A stretch of DNA of 64,000 nt. It comes from Bradyrhizobium sp. sBnM-33. Its GTDB lineage: Bacteria > Pseudomonadota > Alphaproteobacteria > Rhizobiales > Xanthobacteraceae. Both the position numbers and the translations under genes were made by a program. Below, in pieces: positions 27,447 through 37,473 of the stretch. Below the pieces are notes generated by a model, which was not told the origin of the DNA, searched no databases, and saw only the letters and a program-made list of their open reading frames with translations. Within the stretch, counting starts at the first letter, position 1, and the number at the start of each line of letters is the position of its first letter. The DNA lies in assembly GCF_032917945.1 (NCBI RefSeq), contig NZ_CP136624.1, forward strand, positions 2,046,001 through 2,110,000. The letters run 5' to 3'.

Positions 27447-27740
27447 TCCTGTACCGGTACAGGATGAATCCGGCTTCCTGTACGCGGCTAACGCTTTGAT
27501 CGACCTATTGAAGAAAGGTTGGTACAGGAAGAACGGGCAAGACCAACCAAAATTCTCCAACGTGGGACAGAGACCATGAGGTGGTCGGACTGCCGACCTC
27601 CAGTCCGCGCGCATACACGAGAAATGTACCTATACTTCCTGTACTTACTGTACCGGGTATAAAAAACAATAATAAATCAGAGGTTTACAGCCGGTACGGG
27701 AAAATTGGGATTTCACATTCTTACCGTACGCTCCTGTACC
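27447..27740 (+). repeat. Array of TTCCTGTACC-like motifs with a perfect palindrome
   Basis: The palindrome TCCTGTACCGGTACAGGA lies at 27447-27464. Further copies or half-sites: TTCCTGTAC 27475-27483, GGTACAGGAA 27521-27530, TTCCTGTAC 27636-27644, CTGTACC 27648-27654 and TCCTGTACC 27732-27740, in both orientations. An A/T-rich stretch (about 27658-27678) lies inside the array. This looks like binding sites for a replication initiator or repressor beside the phage replication genes; the role is inferred. Confidence 0.55.
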
Positions 27741-28976
27741 AGGACAACATGAGACATTGTTGTCGAATTTTCACTTCTCGGTTTTTCGGGACATTCTTAG
27801 ACAGCGCCGATTTGGTTACGTTTTCTCCGATGTTCTATAGGAAGATTTTCAAACTCGCGATTGCCCCGGCTCTGCGCCCCCCGCGGAATGAGACGCCCTG
27901 AAGAGGACCCGTAGCCAACCTGATACCCGATGACACAAGCCAAGACATGTTTGGCGCCCTATGCCCCTGAAGCCCTGATACCCAATGATACATAGGAATA
28001 TAATCTGTCTCACATTGTCCTGTGCCAATGGGGCAGGGCTACCCTTGTGCACTGCGCCATGGGATAGCAGGGGCAGGGTAGCAGGGCAGCCCGTAGGCAG
28101 GCAGGCAGGGCCCCTCGCTGATCACAGGCGCCCTTGTCCGCTTCCATCCTAGATTAGCGCATAGGCGAGGCCGGCTAGTCGAACGGTCGCGCTACGCTCC
28201 GACCATGCGGTCCGTTCTTGTGAGCGTGCTATCCAGCGCTTCGACCGAATTGCGCAACCAAGACGAAATCAAGGCGCTCTACCTCGGCGCACGCCGCGAA
28301 GTGCAGTCGGCGAGAAGCCGCTGACGCATGCCGTTGTCTGACTTTGATTGACAGAGAGGAAACTGGCCTGGCTGCGGACAATCCAGCGCAAGATCAATCA
28401 AGACGTTTATTCTCGAACGATAGGCGGAGCAATCGACATGTTCTCGACGATCTGCACTATGAAGCCGACGATCGGCGGTATGGCGATCCGCAGGGCTTGC
28501 GCTAGGACGACAGTGTTCATGGGGCCAGCGGGGTGGGGCCAGCCGGGCCTCCTGGTCAGAAACTTGTGAGATGAACGCCCTCATAAGTCTTAGCTCGCAT
28601 CGAGGCGAGCGGCGATATATTTTTCGATACGGAGGCAACGATTTTAGAACGGGATTAGGGGTGTCAGGCACCCCGTGACCGCGACTGGACAGCAAAACTG
28701 ATCGGAGTGCCAGTTTGTGGTGCAGGAACCGCTTGGCGCGATGGCGAGCACTGGCAGTTTTAAGGCGCACCGATAAGCAGCACCGCTGCAGTGCCCGGCG
28801 AATGATTCCGTCGTCATTAGACACGAACACGCGTCGCCGGTCCACGGCTTCGGCTGTTTCGACTCCGATCTACAGCATCGCTCGCCTCTAATCCTGTCTG
28901 GCAGGGAGAGGGGTTAGCAAGTTCCGTTCGGTGACTCACAAACCAGCTTTTCTGGCCGCGCGAAGCGCGCAATTCG
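27741..28976 (+). other. No recognisable gene; short direct repeats
   Basis: CCTGATACCCGATGACAC (27920-27937) and CCTGATACCCAATGATAC (27974-27991) are near-identical 18-base direct repeats 54 bases apart. A run rich in GGCAGG units lies at about 28028-28110. Open frames after 28200 lack conserved motifs on either strand. Confidence 0.5.
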
Positions 28977-28992
28977 TGTCCAACACCTGACA
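28977..28992 (+). promoter_or_regulatory. NifA-type upstream activator site (TGT-N10-ACA)
   Basis: TGTCCAACACCTGACA matches TGT-N10-ACA exactly. Its right edge is 98 bases before the -24 GG of a consensus sigma-54 promoter, within the usual 80-150 base range. The motif alone is weak; the pairing makes it credible. Confidence 0.7.
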
Positions 28993-29088
28993 GCGGCACA
29001 AAGCCCGTCAGGTTCAGAACACCGGTCGGCTGGGCGCGTGGAGTATTTTTCAAAGCGTAGTCAGACGCTTAATGCGCGCTGACGAAGA

Positions 29089-29104
29089 TGGCACGGCTGT
29101 TGCT
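29089..29104 (+). promoter_or_regulatory. Sigma-54 promoter (-24/-12)
   Basis: TGGCACGGCTGTTGCT is a full consensus: TGGCACG, four bases, TTGCT, with GG and GC 10 bases apart. It points toward the thioredoxin-like gene at 29254 and has a NifA-type site upstream, so expression in nitrogen-fixing bacteroids is predicted. Confidence 0.82.
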
Positions 29105-29253
29105 GTTGAGATCCAGCAACACTGAGAAAGGGCTGAGTGCGTCCAGAGCGAAAAACGAGCGATGCTCCTTCCCTTGAACCCGTGTGCCCCGTTCTGAGAG
29201 ATAAGCTGGCGCAAAAAGTCGCGCAACGTTTGGCAATAGTTATGGAGAACAAC

Positions 29254-30438
29254 ATGATGCTGCGCATGGAGTCCCCAGCTCCTCCGATCAAGGTGAAGAA
29301 CTGGCTGCGTGGCCAGCCCCTCACGAGCTTCCAGCCGGGAAAAGTGTACATCGTCGAATTTTGGGCAACTTGGTGCGGATCCTGTGTGGCGGCGATGCCC
29401 CATCTGGTGCAGCTGCAAGATAAATACAAAGACAGCGGAGTTGAGGTCCTCGGAGTCGCAGCTTATGAACGAGCTCGAACGGCGGACGAGGCCCGAACCA
29501 ACTTGGACGCATGGTTGACCGAAAAGTTCTCGAATCTCAACTACCGGATCGGATTCGACCACACAGGGAAAATGAACAAGCTTTGGATGGATTCCAGCTT
29601 TTCTGTCGCGATTCCCACCTCGTTCGTCGTCGACCGTGACGGCCATATCGCCTTTATCGGTTTTCCAACGCAACTCGATGACGTTCTGCCGAAAATTCTT
29701 AACGGCGGCTGGCGCACCAGCGATGAAGCTAGAGCCGCCGATACAGAGCGGATCGCCGAAGGCGAACGCACGATGCACGAAACGACGCGCAAGCGAGCGT
29801 TGACTGAGCCGATCTTCGCCAAACTTACGCCGGCGATGAAGGCGAAGGATTGGACGAAGGCGCTTTCGGCGCTCGAAGAGGCCGTCGCTGTGATGCCGGA
29901 CGACGTCAACTTCCGCGTGCTCCATGCGGATCTGTTGCTTCACAAAGTGCACGACTTGCAGACCGGCTTGCCGGTCATGAGCCAATTGGTTCGCGACGCG
30001 ATAGACAAAAAATCCGAGCTGTGGATGGCCGGGGCGATGCGCCAACTCTTCGATCCGGCGAATGACAACTCCCACTTCCCGCCTGCCGAGCGCTTTGCGA
30101 TGGGTAAGGAGTTGTCCGAACACATCCTGGCACTGAATCCTCCGCAACGCGGCGACGGCTCCAAGTTCCTGTCCTATGGGGCGGTCGCTCAGTATTATTA
30201 TGAGAGCGGCAACAAGGATCGCGCGATCGAGTTGGTCGAGGTGGCGCTGAAGTCGCTGGACGGTTCTGAGCCTATCCCCGACGAACTGAAACAGCACGTT
30301 ATGTCGCTGTTGGTCCAAGCGCTGGCCAACTACAAGGGTGAGAAGGCTTGCTACGGGGCTCTTTGTGCGACTCCGCAAGATGGGTTTCCGAAAGAGTCAA
30401 AGCGCAGGCGCCGGAAGAGAAAACATGAAAAAGGGTAA
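29254..30438 (+). CDS. TlpA-like thioredoxin-fold protein with long helical C-terminal domain
   Basis: 394 residues. The N-terminal domain is thioredoxin/TlpA-like, with the redox pair in FWATWCGSCVAAMPHL and the cis-proline region IPTSFVVDRDGHIAFIG. The remaining about 220 residues are helical and resemble TPR-type repeats (WTKALSALEEAVAVMPDD, DRAIELVEVALKSLDG), ending in a lysine/arginine-rich tail. No signal peptide or membrane anchor is visible, so it is probably cytoplasmic unless the start lies upstream. ATG 29254 is preferred for the GGAG 7 bases before it. Expected role: thiol-disulphide chemistry, perhaps under NifA control. Confidence 0.8.
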   Translation: MMLRMESPAPPIKVKNWLRGQPLTSFQPGKVYIVEFWATWCGSCVAAMPHLVQLQDKYKDSGVEVLGVAAYERARTADEARTNLDAWLTEKFSNLNYRIGFDHTGKMNKLWMDSSFSVAIPTSFVVDRDGHIAFIGFPTQLDDVLPKILNGGWRTSDEARAADTERIAEGERTMHETTRKRALTEPIFAKLTPAMKAKDWTKALSALEEAVAVMPDDVNFRVLHADLLLHKVHDLQTGLPVMSQLVRDAIDKKSELWMAGAMRQLFDPANDNSHFPPAERFAMGKELSEHILALNPPQRGDGSKFLSYGAVAQYYYESGNKDRAIELVEVALKSLDGSEPIPDELKQHVMSLLVQALANYKGEKACYGALCATPQDGFPKESKRRRRKRKHEKG

Positions 30439-30740
30439 TAGTCGGAATTGCTCACGGGTGAATTCGTCCATTTCTCCGGCGGGCCAGTGGCAACTAAAGA
30501 CCATCGAGTACAGCGCTGGATCGTTTGCGGCAGGTGAAGGTTCAAATTGCGATGACCTCCGGCCGGATCGAGGCGGACGTGATCTTCCAGGTGAAGTCGC
30601 GCCGTCATCCCATGATGCAAACACTCTTACGGTCTTAAGGTCTACACGAAATGCTGAACGACTCCTTCGTCATAAAAATGCACCCTTTGCGCACGGCCAT
30701 GGCGGCGCCCGGACCTAGGCGGCCATCTCCATGCTTCTGC
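30439..30740 (+). other. No recognisable gene
   Basis: One plus frame near 30515-30625 (DRLRQVKVQIAMTSGRIEAD) has protein-like character but no start, stop or motif that I can tie to a family. The rest is uninformative. Confidence 0.4.
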
Positions 30741-30857
30741 AGACGGGCGAAGATGAATGATGTCGATCCGCATGCCTGGCTCACACAAACTATCGAACGG
30801 ATCGCGCAAGGCTGACCGATTTCTCAGATCGATGCTCTCATGCCGTGGAACCCTCAA
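30741..30857 (+). pseudogene. IS66 TnpC C-terminal remnant
   Basis: The reading KMNDVDPHAWLTQTIERIAQ, a stop, then DALMPWN matches the conserved C-terminal end of IS66 transposase (compare [18 protein letters not shown] and DELLPWNW at 59160-59260). Only about 35 codons remain, with an internal stop. Confidence 0.7.
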
Positions 30858-31036
30858 AGCTTGAACCGCTTCAGCTACGCTTACGCAAAGAGGGGATGAA
30901 ATGGGCAGAAGATTTCGATCGCAGCCCCAAACTCCGGGCATTATTGCGTCACCTCGGACGGCAGCGCCAAGCATTCGGCACATCGCGTCTGGATCAAAAG
31001 GGTCTTACGCCGCGTGTGGCAGAAACTGCTGGCGCC

Positions 31037-32875
31037 ATGATCGTTAAAGATGACAAACCACCCATCGCAATCGGCGTGGTGATCCCGTTCGTGTTCCGTC
31101 ACTGGCTAAAGCAGCCCGTCCGCGTCGCGGTCGTCCTCGTCGGCTTCTTAGGGGCAACGGTGGCCGACCTGTTCATGCCGGTCTATTCCGGTCACTTGGT
31201 CGAGGCGCTGACATCAGGTCCGTCCGACCAGGCAGCACGGCAGGCGGCGTTCGTCGACTTCGGCGGCATCCTCGCGCTTGGCCTGATCTCGATCATATTC
31301 CGGTTAACAGGCTCGCTGGCGATCGTGCCGTTCACGCTGACGACGATGTCGGATGTGGCGCGCGAGGCCTTCATGCGGGTGCAGCGGTTCTCGACTGACT
31401 GGCACGCCAACTCTTTCGCCGGCTCAACCGTGCGCAAGATCACACGCGGCATGTGGGCGCTCGACCTGCTCAACAACACGATCCTGATGGCATTGTTGCC
31501 GTCGCTAGCGGTGCTCGTGGGCTCGATGATCCTGCTCGGTCTGCGTTGGCCGGTCCTCGGCGGTGTGATCGGCCTCGGCGCGGTGATCTATGTCGCGATC
31601 ACGATGGCATTCACGATCGGCTACATCGCGTCGGCGGCGCGCGTCTCCAACACCTGGGACACCAAGGTCGGCGGCACGCTGGCGGACTCGCTCACCTGCA
31701 ATGCTGTGGTGAAATCCTTCGGTGCGGAGGCGCGCGAGGATGCTCGGCTTAACGGTGTCATCAGCCGCTGGCGGGCGCGGCTACTGCGCACCTGGCGGCG
31801 CTACAACGCCACCGGCACAGTGCAGCTCATGATGTTGTTGTGCTTTCGCGCTTCCGTGATCGGCGGCGCCATTCTGCTGTGGATTGACGGGCGCGCCTCG
31901 CCGGGCGACGTCACCTATGTGCTGACGAGCTACTATATCATCCACGGCTATTTACGCGACGTCGGCATGCACATCAACAATCTGCAGCATTCAGTGAACG
32001 ACATGGAAGAGCTTGTCACCATCCATGGCGAGCCGATCGGCATTGTCGATGCGCCCGACGCCAAGCCGATCGACATTCAGGGCGGTAGGATCACGTTCAA
32101 CGACGTGACTTTCCTTTATGTCGGGCATCACGCGCCGCTCTACGACGGATTGTCGATCGACATTCGCGCCGGCGAGCGCATCGGTCTGGTCGGCCGTTCC
32201 GGCTCCGGGAAGACCACGTTCGTCAAGCTGGTGCAACGGCTCTACGACGTCTCCGGCGGCCGTATCCTTATCGACGGCCAGGATATCGCGAGAGCGACGC
32301 AGCAATCGCTGCGGAGCCAAATCGCGATCGTGCAACAGGAGCCGATCCTGTTTCACCGCTCGCTGGCGGAGAACATCGCCTATGGCCGGCCCGGCGCCAG
32401 CATGGCGGCGATCGAGCAGGCGGCGCGGCTCGCCAACGCGCATGACTTCATCCTGCGACTGCCGAAAGGCTACGGCACGCTGGTCGGCGAGCGCGGCGTC
32501 AAGCTGTCGGGCGGCGAGCGGCAGCGCGTCGCGCTGGCGCGCGCGTTCCTGGCGGACGCGCCGGTGCTGATCCTGGACGAGGCAACCTCGAGCCTTGATT
32601 CCGAGTCAGAGGGCCTGATCCAGCAGGCGATGGAGCGGCTGATGAAAGGGCGCACCTCGATCGTGATCGCGCACCGGCTGTCGACGGTGCGCAGCCTCGA
32701 CCGCATCCTGGTGTTCGACCGCGGCGAGATCGTCGAGCAGGGCACGCACGCGGCGCTGACGGCGCGTCCCGGCGGCATCTATCGCGGGCTGTTCGAGCTG
32801 CAGGCCATCGAGTGCGGTCAGATCTCGGCGGCAGGCCAGACTAAAGCATGGCTGGCCGCATCCCCGCAGCCTTAG
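31037..32875 (+). CDS. ABC-type exporter, fused membrane and ATPase domains
   Basis: 612 residues from ATG 31037 (MIVKDDKPPIAIGVV), the usual length of a half-transporter; the open frame extends upstream to 30845 but that part overlaps an IS66 remnant. The first about 340 residues hold some six membrane helices. The ATPase domain has Walker A GLVGRSGSGKTTFVKL, signature KLSGGERQRVALARA, Walker B VLILDEATSSLDSES and the H-loop VIAHRLSTVRS. It would work as a homodimer, exporting a lipid, peptide or small molecule. It lies between the two NifA-type promoters, but I see no such promoter for it. Confidence 0.88.
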   Translation: MIVKDDKPPIAIGVVIPFVFRHWLKQPVRVAVVLVGFLGATVADLFMPVYSGHLVEALTSGPSDQAARQAAFVDFGGILALGLISIIFRLTGSLAIVPFTLTTMSDVAREAFMRVQRFSTDWHANSFAGSTVRKITRGMWALDLLNNTILMALLPSLAVLVGSMILLGLRWPVLGGVIGLGAVIYVAITMAFTIGYIASAARVSNTWDTKVGGTLADSLTCNAVVKSFGAEAREDARLNGVISRWRARLLRTWRRYNATGTVQLMMLLCFRASVIGGAILLWIDGRASPGDVTYVLTSYYIIHGYLRDVGMHINNLQHSVNDMEELVTIHGEPIGIVDAPDAKPIDIQGGRITFNDVTFLYVGHHAPLYDGLSIDIRAGERIGLVGRSGSGKTTFVKLVQRLYDVSGGRILIDGQDIARATQQSLRSQIAIVQQEPILFHRSLAENIAYGRPGASMAAIEQAARLANAHDFILRLPKGYGTLVGERGVKLSGGERQRVALARAFLADAPVLILDEATSSLDSESEGLIQQAMERLMKGRTSIVIAHRLSTVRSLDRILVFDRGEIVEQGTHAALTARPGGIYRGLFELQAIECGQISAAGQTKAWLAASPQP

Positions 32876-33422
32876 CGCTATTTAGCTTGGCTGCAGCTGA
32901 TCGGCATCGCGCAGGTCAACACTCCGGCATCGCATCGGTATTCACCGCGAAGGTGTAGGATTGTCTTGAGGGAGAGCGTCTCTCTAAAGCGGAATAGGGC
33001 GAATGTCGAAAGGACGATGAGTTTTCGGCCTTTTGCTGGCGAGTGTTATGACCAAAGCGAAAAGAAACTATTCGCTCATCGTCAAGCCCGATGTGAATGT
33101 CCTGTGGGATAGTATTGTCAGTGATGACCAAAGCTGTTTTCGATTTTTGTGCGACTGTTTCGGAACAGCGAATTGGTCAAGATCCCGTCTGGCGACCTTG
33201 AATTGCGCCAATTGGATAAGGACTTTGAGTGGCGGATCTGGTGTTCAGGCGCTGACTACGAGAAATTTTGCAAGACAAGATTGTCGTCAAGTTAAAGCCA
33301 GGGGACCTCGTCGTCCTTTGGTCATCATCCCTAAGCAGACGTGCAAGTTTGCCTCAAGAGGTCACCTTCGTCATTTGACGGCCTGTATTGTCGTGTTCAG
33401 CCATGTCCAGTTGAGGACGTTA
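32876..33422 (+). pseudogene. Decayed gene of unknown family (coding part about 33048-33300)
   Basis: ATG 33048 begins MTKAKRNYSLIVKPDVNVLW followed by DSIVSDDQSCFRFLCD; about 33160 a frame change gives SELVKIPSGDLELRQLDKDF and EWRIWCSGADYEKFCKTRL, then it stops. The continuous protein-like quality across the two frames suggests one broken gene. I do not recognise it. 32876-33047 shows nothing; 33300-33422 is uninformative. Confidence 0.4.
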
Positions 33423-33438
33423 TGTCCGCGACTCGACA
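33423..33438 (+). promoter_or_regulatory. NifA-type upstream activator site (TGT-N10-ACA)
   Basis: TGTCCGCGACTCGACA fits TGT-N10-ACA exactly and ends 83 bases before the -24 GG of the sigma-54 promoter at 33520. The same paired arrangement occurs at 28977-29104, which raises confidence in both. Confidence 0.7.
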
Positions 33439-33519
33439 CTAACGCTTAAGTATTCTCCGCTTCGGAGCGAAGTGCATGGATTTGTTCCTTTTCAAGCAGG
33501 GCCTGCTCAACGTTTTGGG

Positions 33520-33535
33520 TGGCACGCTGATTGCT
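33520..33535 (+). promoter_or_regulatory. Sigma-54 promoter (-24/-12)
   Basis: TGGCACGCTGATTGCT is full consensus with 10 bases between GG and GC. It faces the formyltransferase-NRPS genes, whose first start is about 325 bases downstream. The long leader (33536-33861) holds no gene I recognise. Confidence 0.82.
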
Positions 33536-33861
33536 GGGAGAGGGTGAAGGATCTGTTGCGACCATGCCGGTCCCGCAGCTGCCCGCCTACGGATAAAAAT
33601 GAAGCTTGCTCGACTGATCCAAATCCACGCCATGGAGGCTGCACTGTTGAGTGCGGCTTCATCAAGTGAAGCTTTGCCGCTTCCATCACGGGTTCCGCTG
33701 TCGTTGATCGCGCTGGATACCTCTCAACACTGGCTGGCTTTGAGTAGCATTCAACCCGGTTACTCCCGAGCGAATGCAAATCAGTGTGACCGGGTTAAGT
33801 CGCGATGTGGTGTGGCGCATACGGCGAGAACTCCCCAACCTACAGCATGGAGTAGCTGAAT

Positions 33862-34872
33862 ATGGCACATTGGTCTGCTTCGGTGCTCGCAGACGCTTGC
33901 AAACCGGGCGATTGGGATGGGCAACCACCTGCAGTCGCATCAATTCGCTCCAGCATCCTTGTTGGCAGCGGTACGCTAGCTATCAGGTGTGCTCAGCTAG
34001 TAAGTAGGATGGGTCATGTCGTCTGCGCGGCGCTGTGTGCCGACGCCATATTCCGGGACTGGGCTTCTCGCGCCAATATCTTGTGTGTAGACAGTGTTGA
34101 AGAGCTCTCCGTGTTGATGAATGCCGACCCGGTAGACTGGATATTTTCCGTAGGAAATCCATTCATACTGCCACCGGATGTGTTTGCCCGAGTCCGTCAA
34201 GGCGCTTTCAATCACCAAGACGGCCCGTTGCCACGATATGCGGGAGCTCATTCGATGTCTTGGGCGCGGCTGGCACAAGAGACCGACTATGCCATCGGGT
34301 GGTATCGTATCAATGATGGTGTTAATAGGGGTGAGTTGGTGGTTGAGCGCCAACTTTCTATTGCGCCAACCGATACGGCGTTGACCCTGAACCTCAAATG
34401 TCATGAAGCCGCTGTCGAAGGCTTCCGCGAGCTTCTAGCTGGCTTAACGAATGGAGAGCTCCATGCTGGTTCGCAAGCGCCAGTGGACGGAAGCGTTTCT
34501 CCGAGGCGTCGACGCCCAGATGCTGCGGGCTATCTGCGATGGAATCGCTCCGCGCAAGATCTCTCAAGGATCACACGCGCCTTAAACTATGGACGGTATC
34601 ATTCCAATCCGTTGTGTCTGCCGAAGGTGCACCTAGGGGATGATGTTGTCGCAGTCAGGCGCTTGAAGGTATCTGCTGGACGCTGCGGCCTTCCGGCAGG
34701 GTCCCTGGTTGAAATCCACCGCAGCAACTGGCGTGTGGCGACAGGGACAGAGGATGTTGATGTTTGGTTTGGCAGCTCAGACGGTCTGACTCTGAATGCA
34801 CGGACACTCGCGAGGCAGTCCGCTCTGAATGTAGGCGATCGCCTCCCGATTTTGAGCGATGAGGAGGCGTAG
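33862..34872 (+). CDS. Formyltransferase domain protein of an NRPS cluster
   Basis: 336 residues. The fold is that of methionyl-tRNA and NRPS-initiating formyltransferases (compare the start domain of linear gramicidin synthetase): ILVGSGTLAIRCAQLVSRMG, then the catalytic region AFNHQDGPLPRYAGAHSMSW with Asn-His-x-Asp, then a C-terminal domain (ITRALNYGRYHSNPL). It would transfer a formyl group from 10-formyl-tetrahydrofolate to an amino acid or hydroxamate precursor. ATG 33862 follows GGAG at about 9 bases. It is the first gene after the NifA-type promoter and is 21 bases before the NRPS frame. The gene appears intact. Confidence 0.82.
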   Translation: MAHWSASVLADACKPGDWDGQPPAVASIRSSILVGSGTLAIRCAQLVSRMGHVVCAALCADAIFRDWASRANILCVDSVEELSVLMNADPVDWIFSVGNPFILPPDVFARVRQGAFNHQDGPLPRYAGAHSMSWARLAQETDYAIGWYRINDGVNRGELVVERQLSIAPTDTALTLNLKCHEAAVEGFRELLAGLTNGELHAGSQAPVDGSVSPRRRRPDAAGYLRWNRSAQDLSRITRALNYGRYHSNPLCLPKVHLGDDVVAVRRLKVSAGRCGLPAGSLVEIHRSNWRVATGTEDVDVWFGSSDGLTLNARTLARQSALNVGDRLPILSDEEA

Positions 34873-34893
34873 AGCATAACTGTTGCCCATGGA

Positions 34894-37473
34894 ATGTTGG
34901 CGCCTCGGGAGAACTTTTGGCGGCAGCGGCTTGAGCAGTTTAAGGAATTGCAGAGTCCGTTTCTGTCGTCTTCGGAAACTGCGGCTCCGCCCAGATGGCA
35001 GTCGAGTTCCTGGCTCATTCCAAGTGCCTTGGCCGAGTTGTCGCCATTTGATCGTACTGAGTACTTGCTGAGTGCTTGGCTGATCTATCTCGCTCGCATC
35101 ACGGGAGAATCAGAGCTTCAACTAGGGTGGACTCCCGCACCGAATGGATCGCGAGCCGGGATGAGGGCGGTAGAGGTGCTTGTCGCCTCTGTCGTGCCGA
35201 TGCAAATGACCATCGATCTCGGTCGTGATTTTGCAGGCGTATGCAGGGCGGTCGCGGCCGAATGCGCGGATCTGAGAGAGCACGATAGTTTTCCGCGGGA
35301 TCTTATCGCGCGCTCTCCGACGTTGCGGGGCAAGGAGGCGCTACAATCGCGCCGACCCTGGCCGATTGGCGTGACGCTCACCGCAAATAGCTGTTCTGCC
35401 GCTGGTGATCAAGATTCGAGCCCGAGTGCTGAGACAGCCCTATCCGGTGATTTGTTGACGTTTGAAGTTTGCGCTCTCAATGGGAGCTTTCGGTGGCACT
35501 TTGATGCCAGTCGCTTGGCGCCCAAGCAGATCGACCGTATGACGCAGCATTTGCAAAACTTGTTGTGTGCTGTGATAGCCGATGCGCAGCAGCCGGTCGC
35601 ACGGGTTGAGCTGCTGTCATCCGAGGAGCGCGCATACCTCTTGGAGGAGCTGAACCGGACCGCGGCGCCCTATCCGTCGGAGCGGTGCATCCATGAGCTG
35701 TTTGAGGCGCAGGTGCGCCAGGCGCCGGATGCGATGGCGGTGACCTATGCGGACGAGCACTTAAGCTATGGCGAGCTCAATGCGCAGGCGAACCGGCTCG
35801 CACATCATCTGATCGCGCTCGGGGTGAAGCCGGATCAGCCGGTCGCGATCTGCCTTCAGCGCAGCCCGGCGATGGTGGTGGGGCTTTTGGCGATGCTCAA
35901 GGCAGGGGGCGCGTATCTGCCGCTCGATCCGGCCCATCCGCCCGCGCGGCTGCGGCAGGTTCTTGAGGATGCGGCGCCGCAATTGGTGCTGGCCGATGCG
36001 GCGGGGCGCGCCGCACTGGGCGATGTGGGCGTCGATGTGAGGGTGGTCGATCTCGCGACTGCGACACCGCCCTGGGCAAATCTGCCGGCGTCGAATCCGG
36101 ATGCGCGCGCGCTCGGGCTGACCTCGCGCCATCTCACCTATGTGATCTACACCTCGGAATCATCAGCCACGCCCAAAGGCGTCGAAATGTCCCACGGCTC
36201 GCTTGTGAATTTGCTCTACTTCTCACAGCTTGGCGCGCCCAAACGACGCACACTTCAGTTCACGACCCTGAACTTCGACGTGTTGTTCCAGGAATTGTTC
36301 AGTTGCTGGAGGGACGGAGGGCTGCTCGTGCTCGTGCAGGAAGAGACCCGTGCGGACTTCTCCGCCTTACTGGAATTTGTGTGGGGGGAGGCGATCGAGC
36401 GGCTTTTCCTCCCATTCGTCGCGTTGAACCATTTTGCGGAGGTCTGGGGCGCTAAGGGAGTACTGCTGCCCTCTCTGAGGGAGATCTATACAGCGGGTGA
36501 GCAATTGCGGGTCACCCCAATGCTCAGGTCGTTCTTCGAATTGCACCCGAGGGCGAGATTGATCAATCAGTATGGGCCTACAGAAACCCACGTTGTTACG
36601 GAGCACCATCTCGCGGCTGACCCAGCATGTTGGCCCCAACTGCCTCCCATCGGCCGACCGATCGCGAACACGCGAGTTTACCTGCTTGATAGTCATGGTG
36701 AATCCGTTCCGTTTGGCGCTGTGGGGGAGCTTTACATTGGCGGCGCGGGGGTGGCACGTGGCTATTTGAACCGGCCCGAGCTGACGGCGGAGCGGTTTGT
36801 GGCCGATCCGTTCAGCGGCGAGGCGGGGGCGCGGATGTACCGGACCGGCGATCTGGCGCGCTATCTGCCGGACGGCGATCTGGAACTTTTGGGCCCGCAA
36901 CGACGACCAGGTGAAGATCCGCGGCTTCGGGATCGAGCCCGGTGAGATCGTGGCGCGGCTCACGGAGCACCCGTCGGTGCGCGACGCGGTAGTGGTGGCG
37001 CAAGGAGAGGGCGCGGCCGAGAAGCGTCTTGTCGCCTATGTTGTTACGGCTGCCGAGCACGCCGGCGAAGCTGAGGGACCTGAACTTGCCGCCACGCTGC
37101 GCACGCACTTAAGTGCGTGCTTGCCGGAGTACATCGTGCCGCCTGCGTTTGTGCGCCTTGCGGCGCTGCCCCTGACGCCGAACGGCAAGCTCGATCGCAA
37201 GGCACTGCCGGCGCCGGAGGATGAGGCGTATGCAACGGGGCGGCCATGAGGTGCCGCAAGGCGAGATCGAGACCACGCTGGCGCAGCTCCGGGCGGAGCT
37301 TCTGGGTCTCGCGCGGGTCGGGCGGCACGACCAACTGTTCGCGCCACACACACACACACACAGGGCGGGCACTCGTATTGGCGGTGCGGCTTCTTAGTCG
37401 AGCGCTACATCGTGGGTTGAAGCTTAGCACCGCTGATCTCTTCCAGGCTCCCGTTTTGAAGGAACTTGCATGA
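34894..37473 (+). pseudogene. Single-module NRPS (partial C, A, T domains), frameshifted
   Basis: The order is a truncated condensation-type domain without the His-His-x-x-x-Asp-Gly motif (residues about 1-250), an adenylation domain ([56 protein letters not shown]), and a carrier domain. The A3 core reads TSESSATPKGVEMSHGSL instead of TSGSTGTPKG, a damaged phosphate loop. An extra base near 36894 shifts the frame before [18 protein letters not shown], and the carrier needs a further shift at about 37240 and 37345. The substrate cannot be read reliably. Most likely inactive, but one to three corrections would rebuild a full module. Confidence 0.82.
37345..37362 (+). repeat. (CA)9 dinucleotide tract inside the carrier-domain coding sequence
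   Basis: Nine CA units replace the few bases expected between FFAL and GGHSL of the carrier protein; the sequence GGGCACTCG that follows encodes the Gly-His-Ser of the phosphopantetheine site in a different frame from the downstream coding region. The tract could have expanded by slippage and changes the frame. Confidence 0.75.

Noticed and set aside
28028..28110. GGCAGG-rich run considered as a structured RNA or CRISPR-like repeat
   Set aside because: Units are irregular, with no spacers and no regular period.
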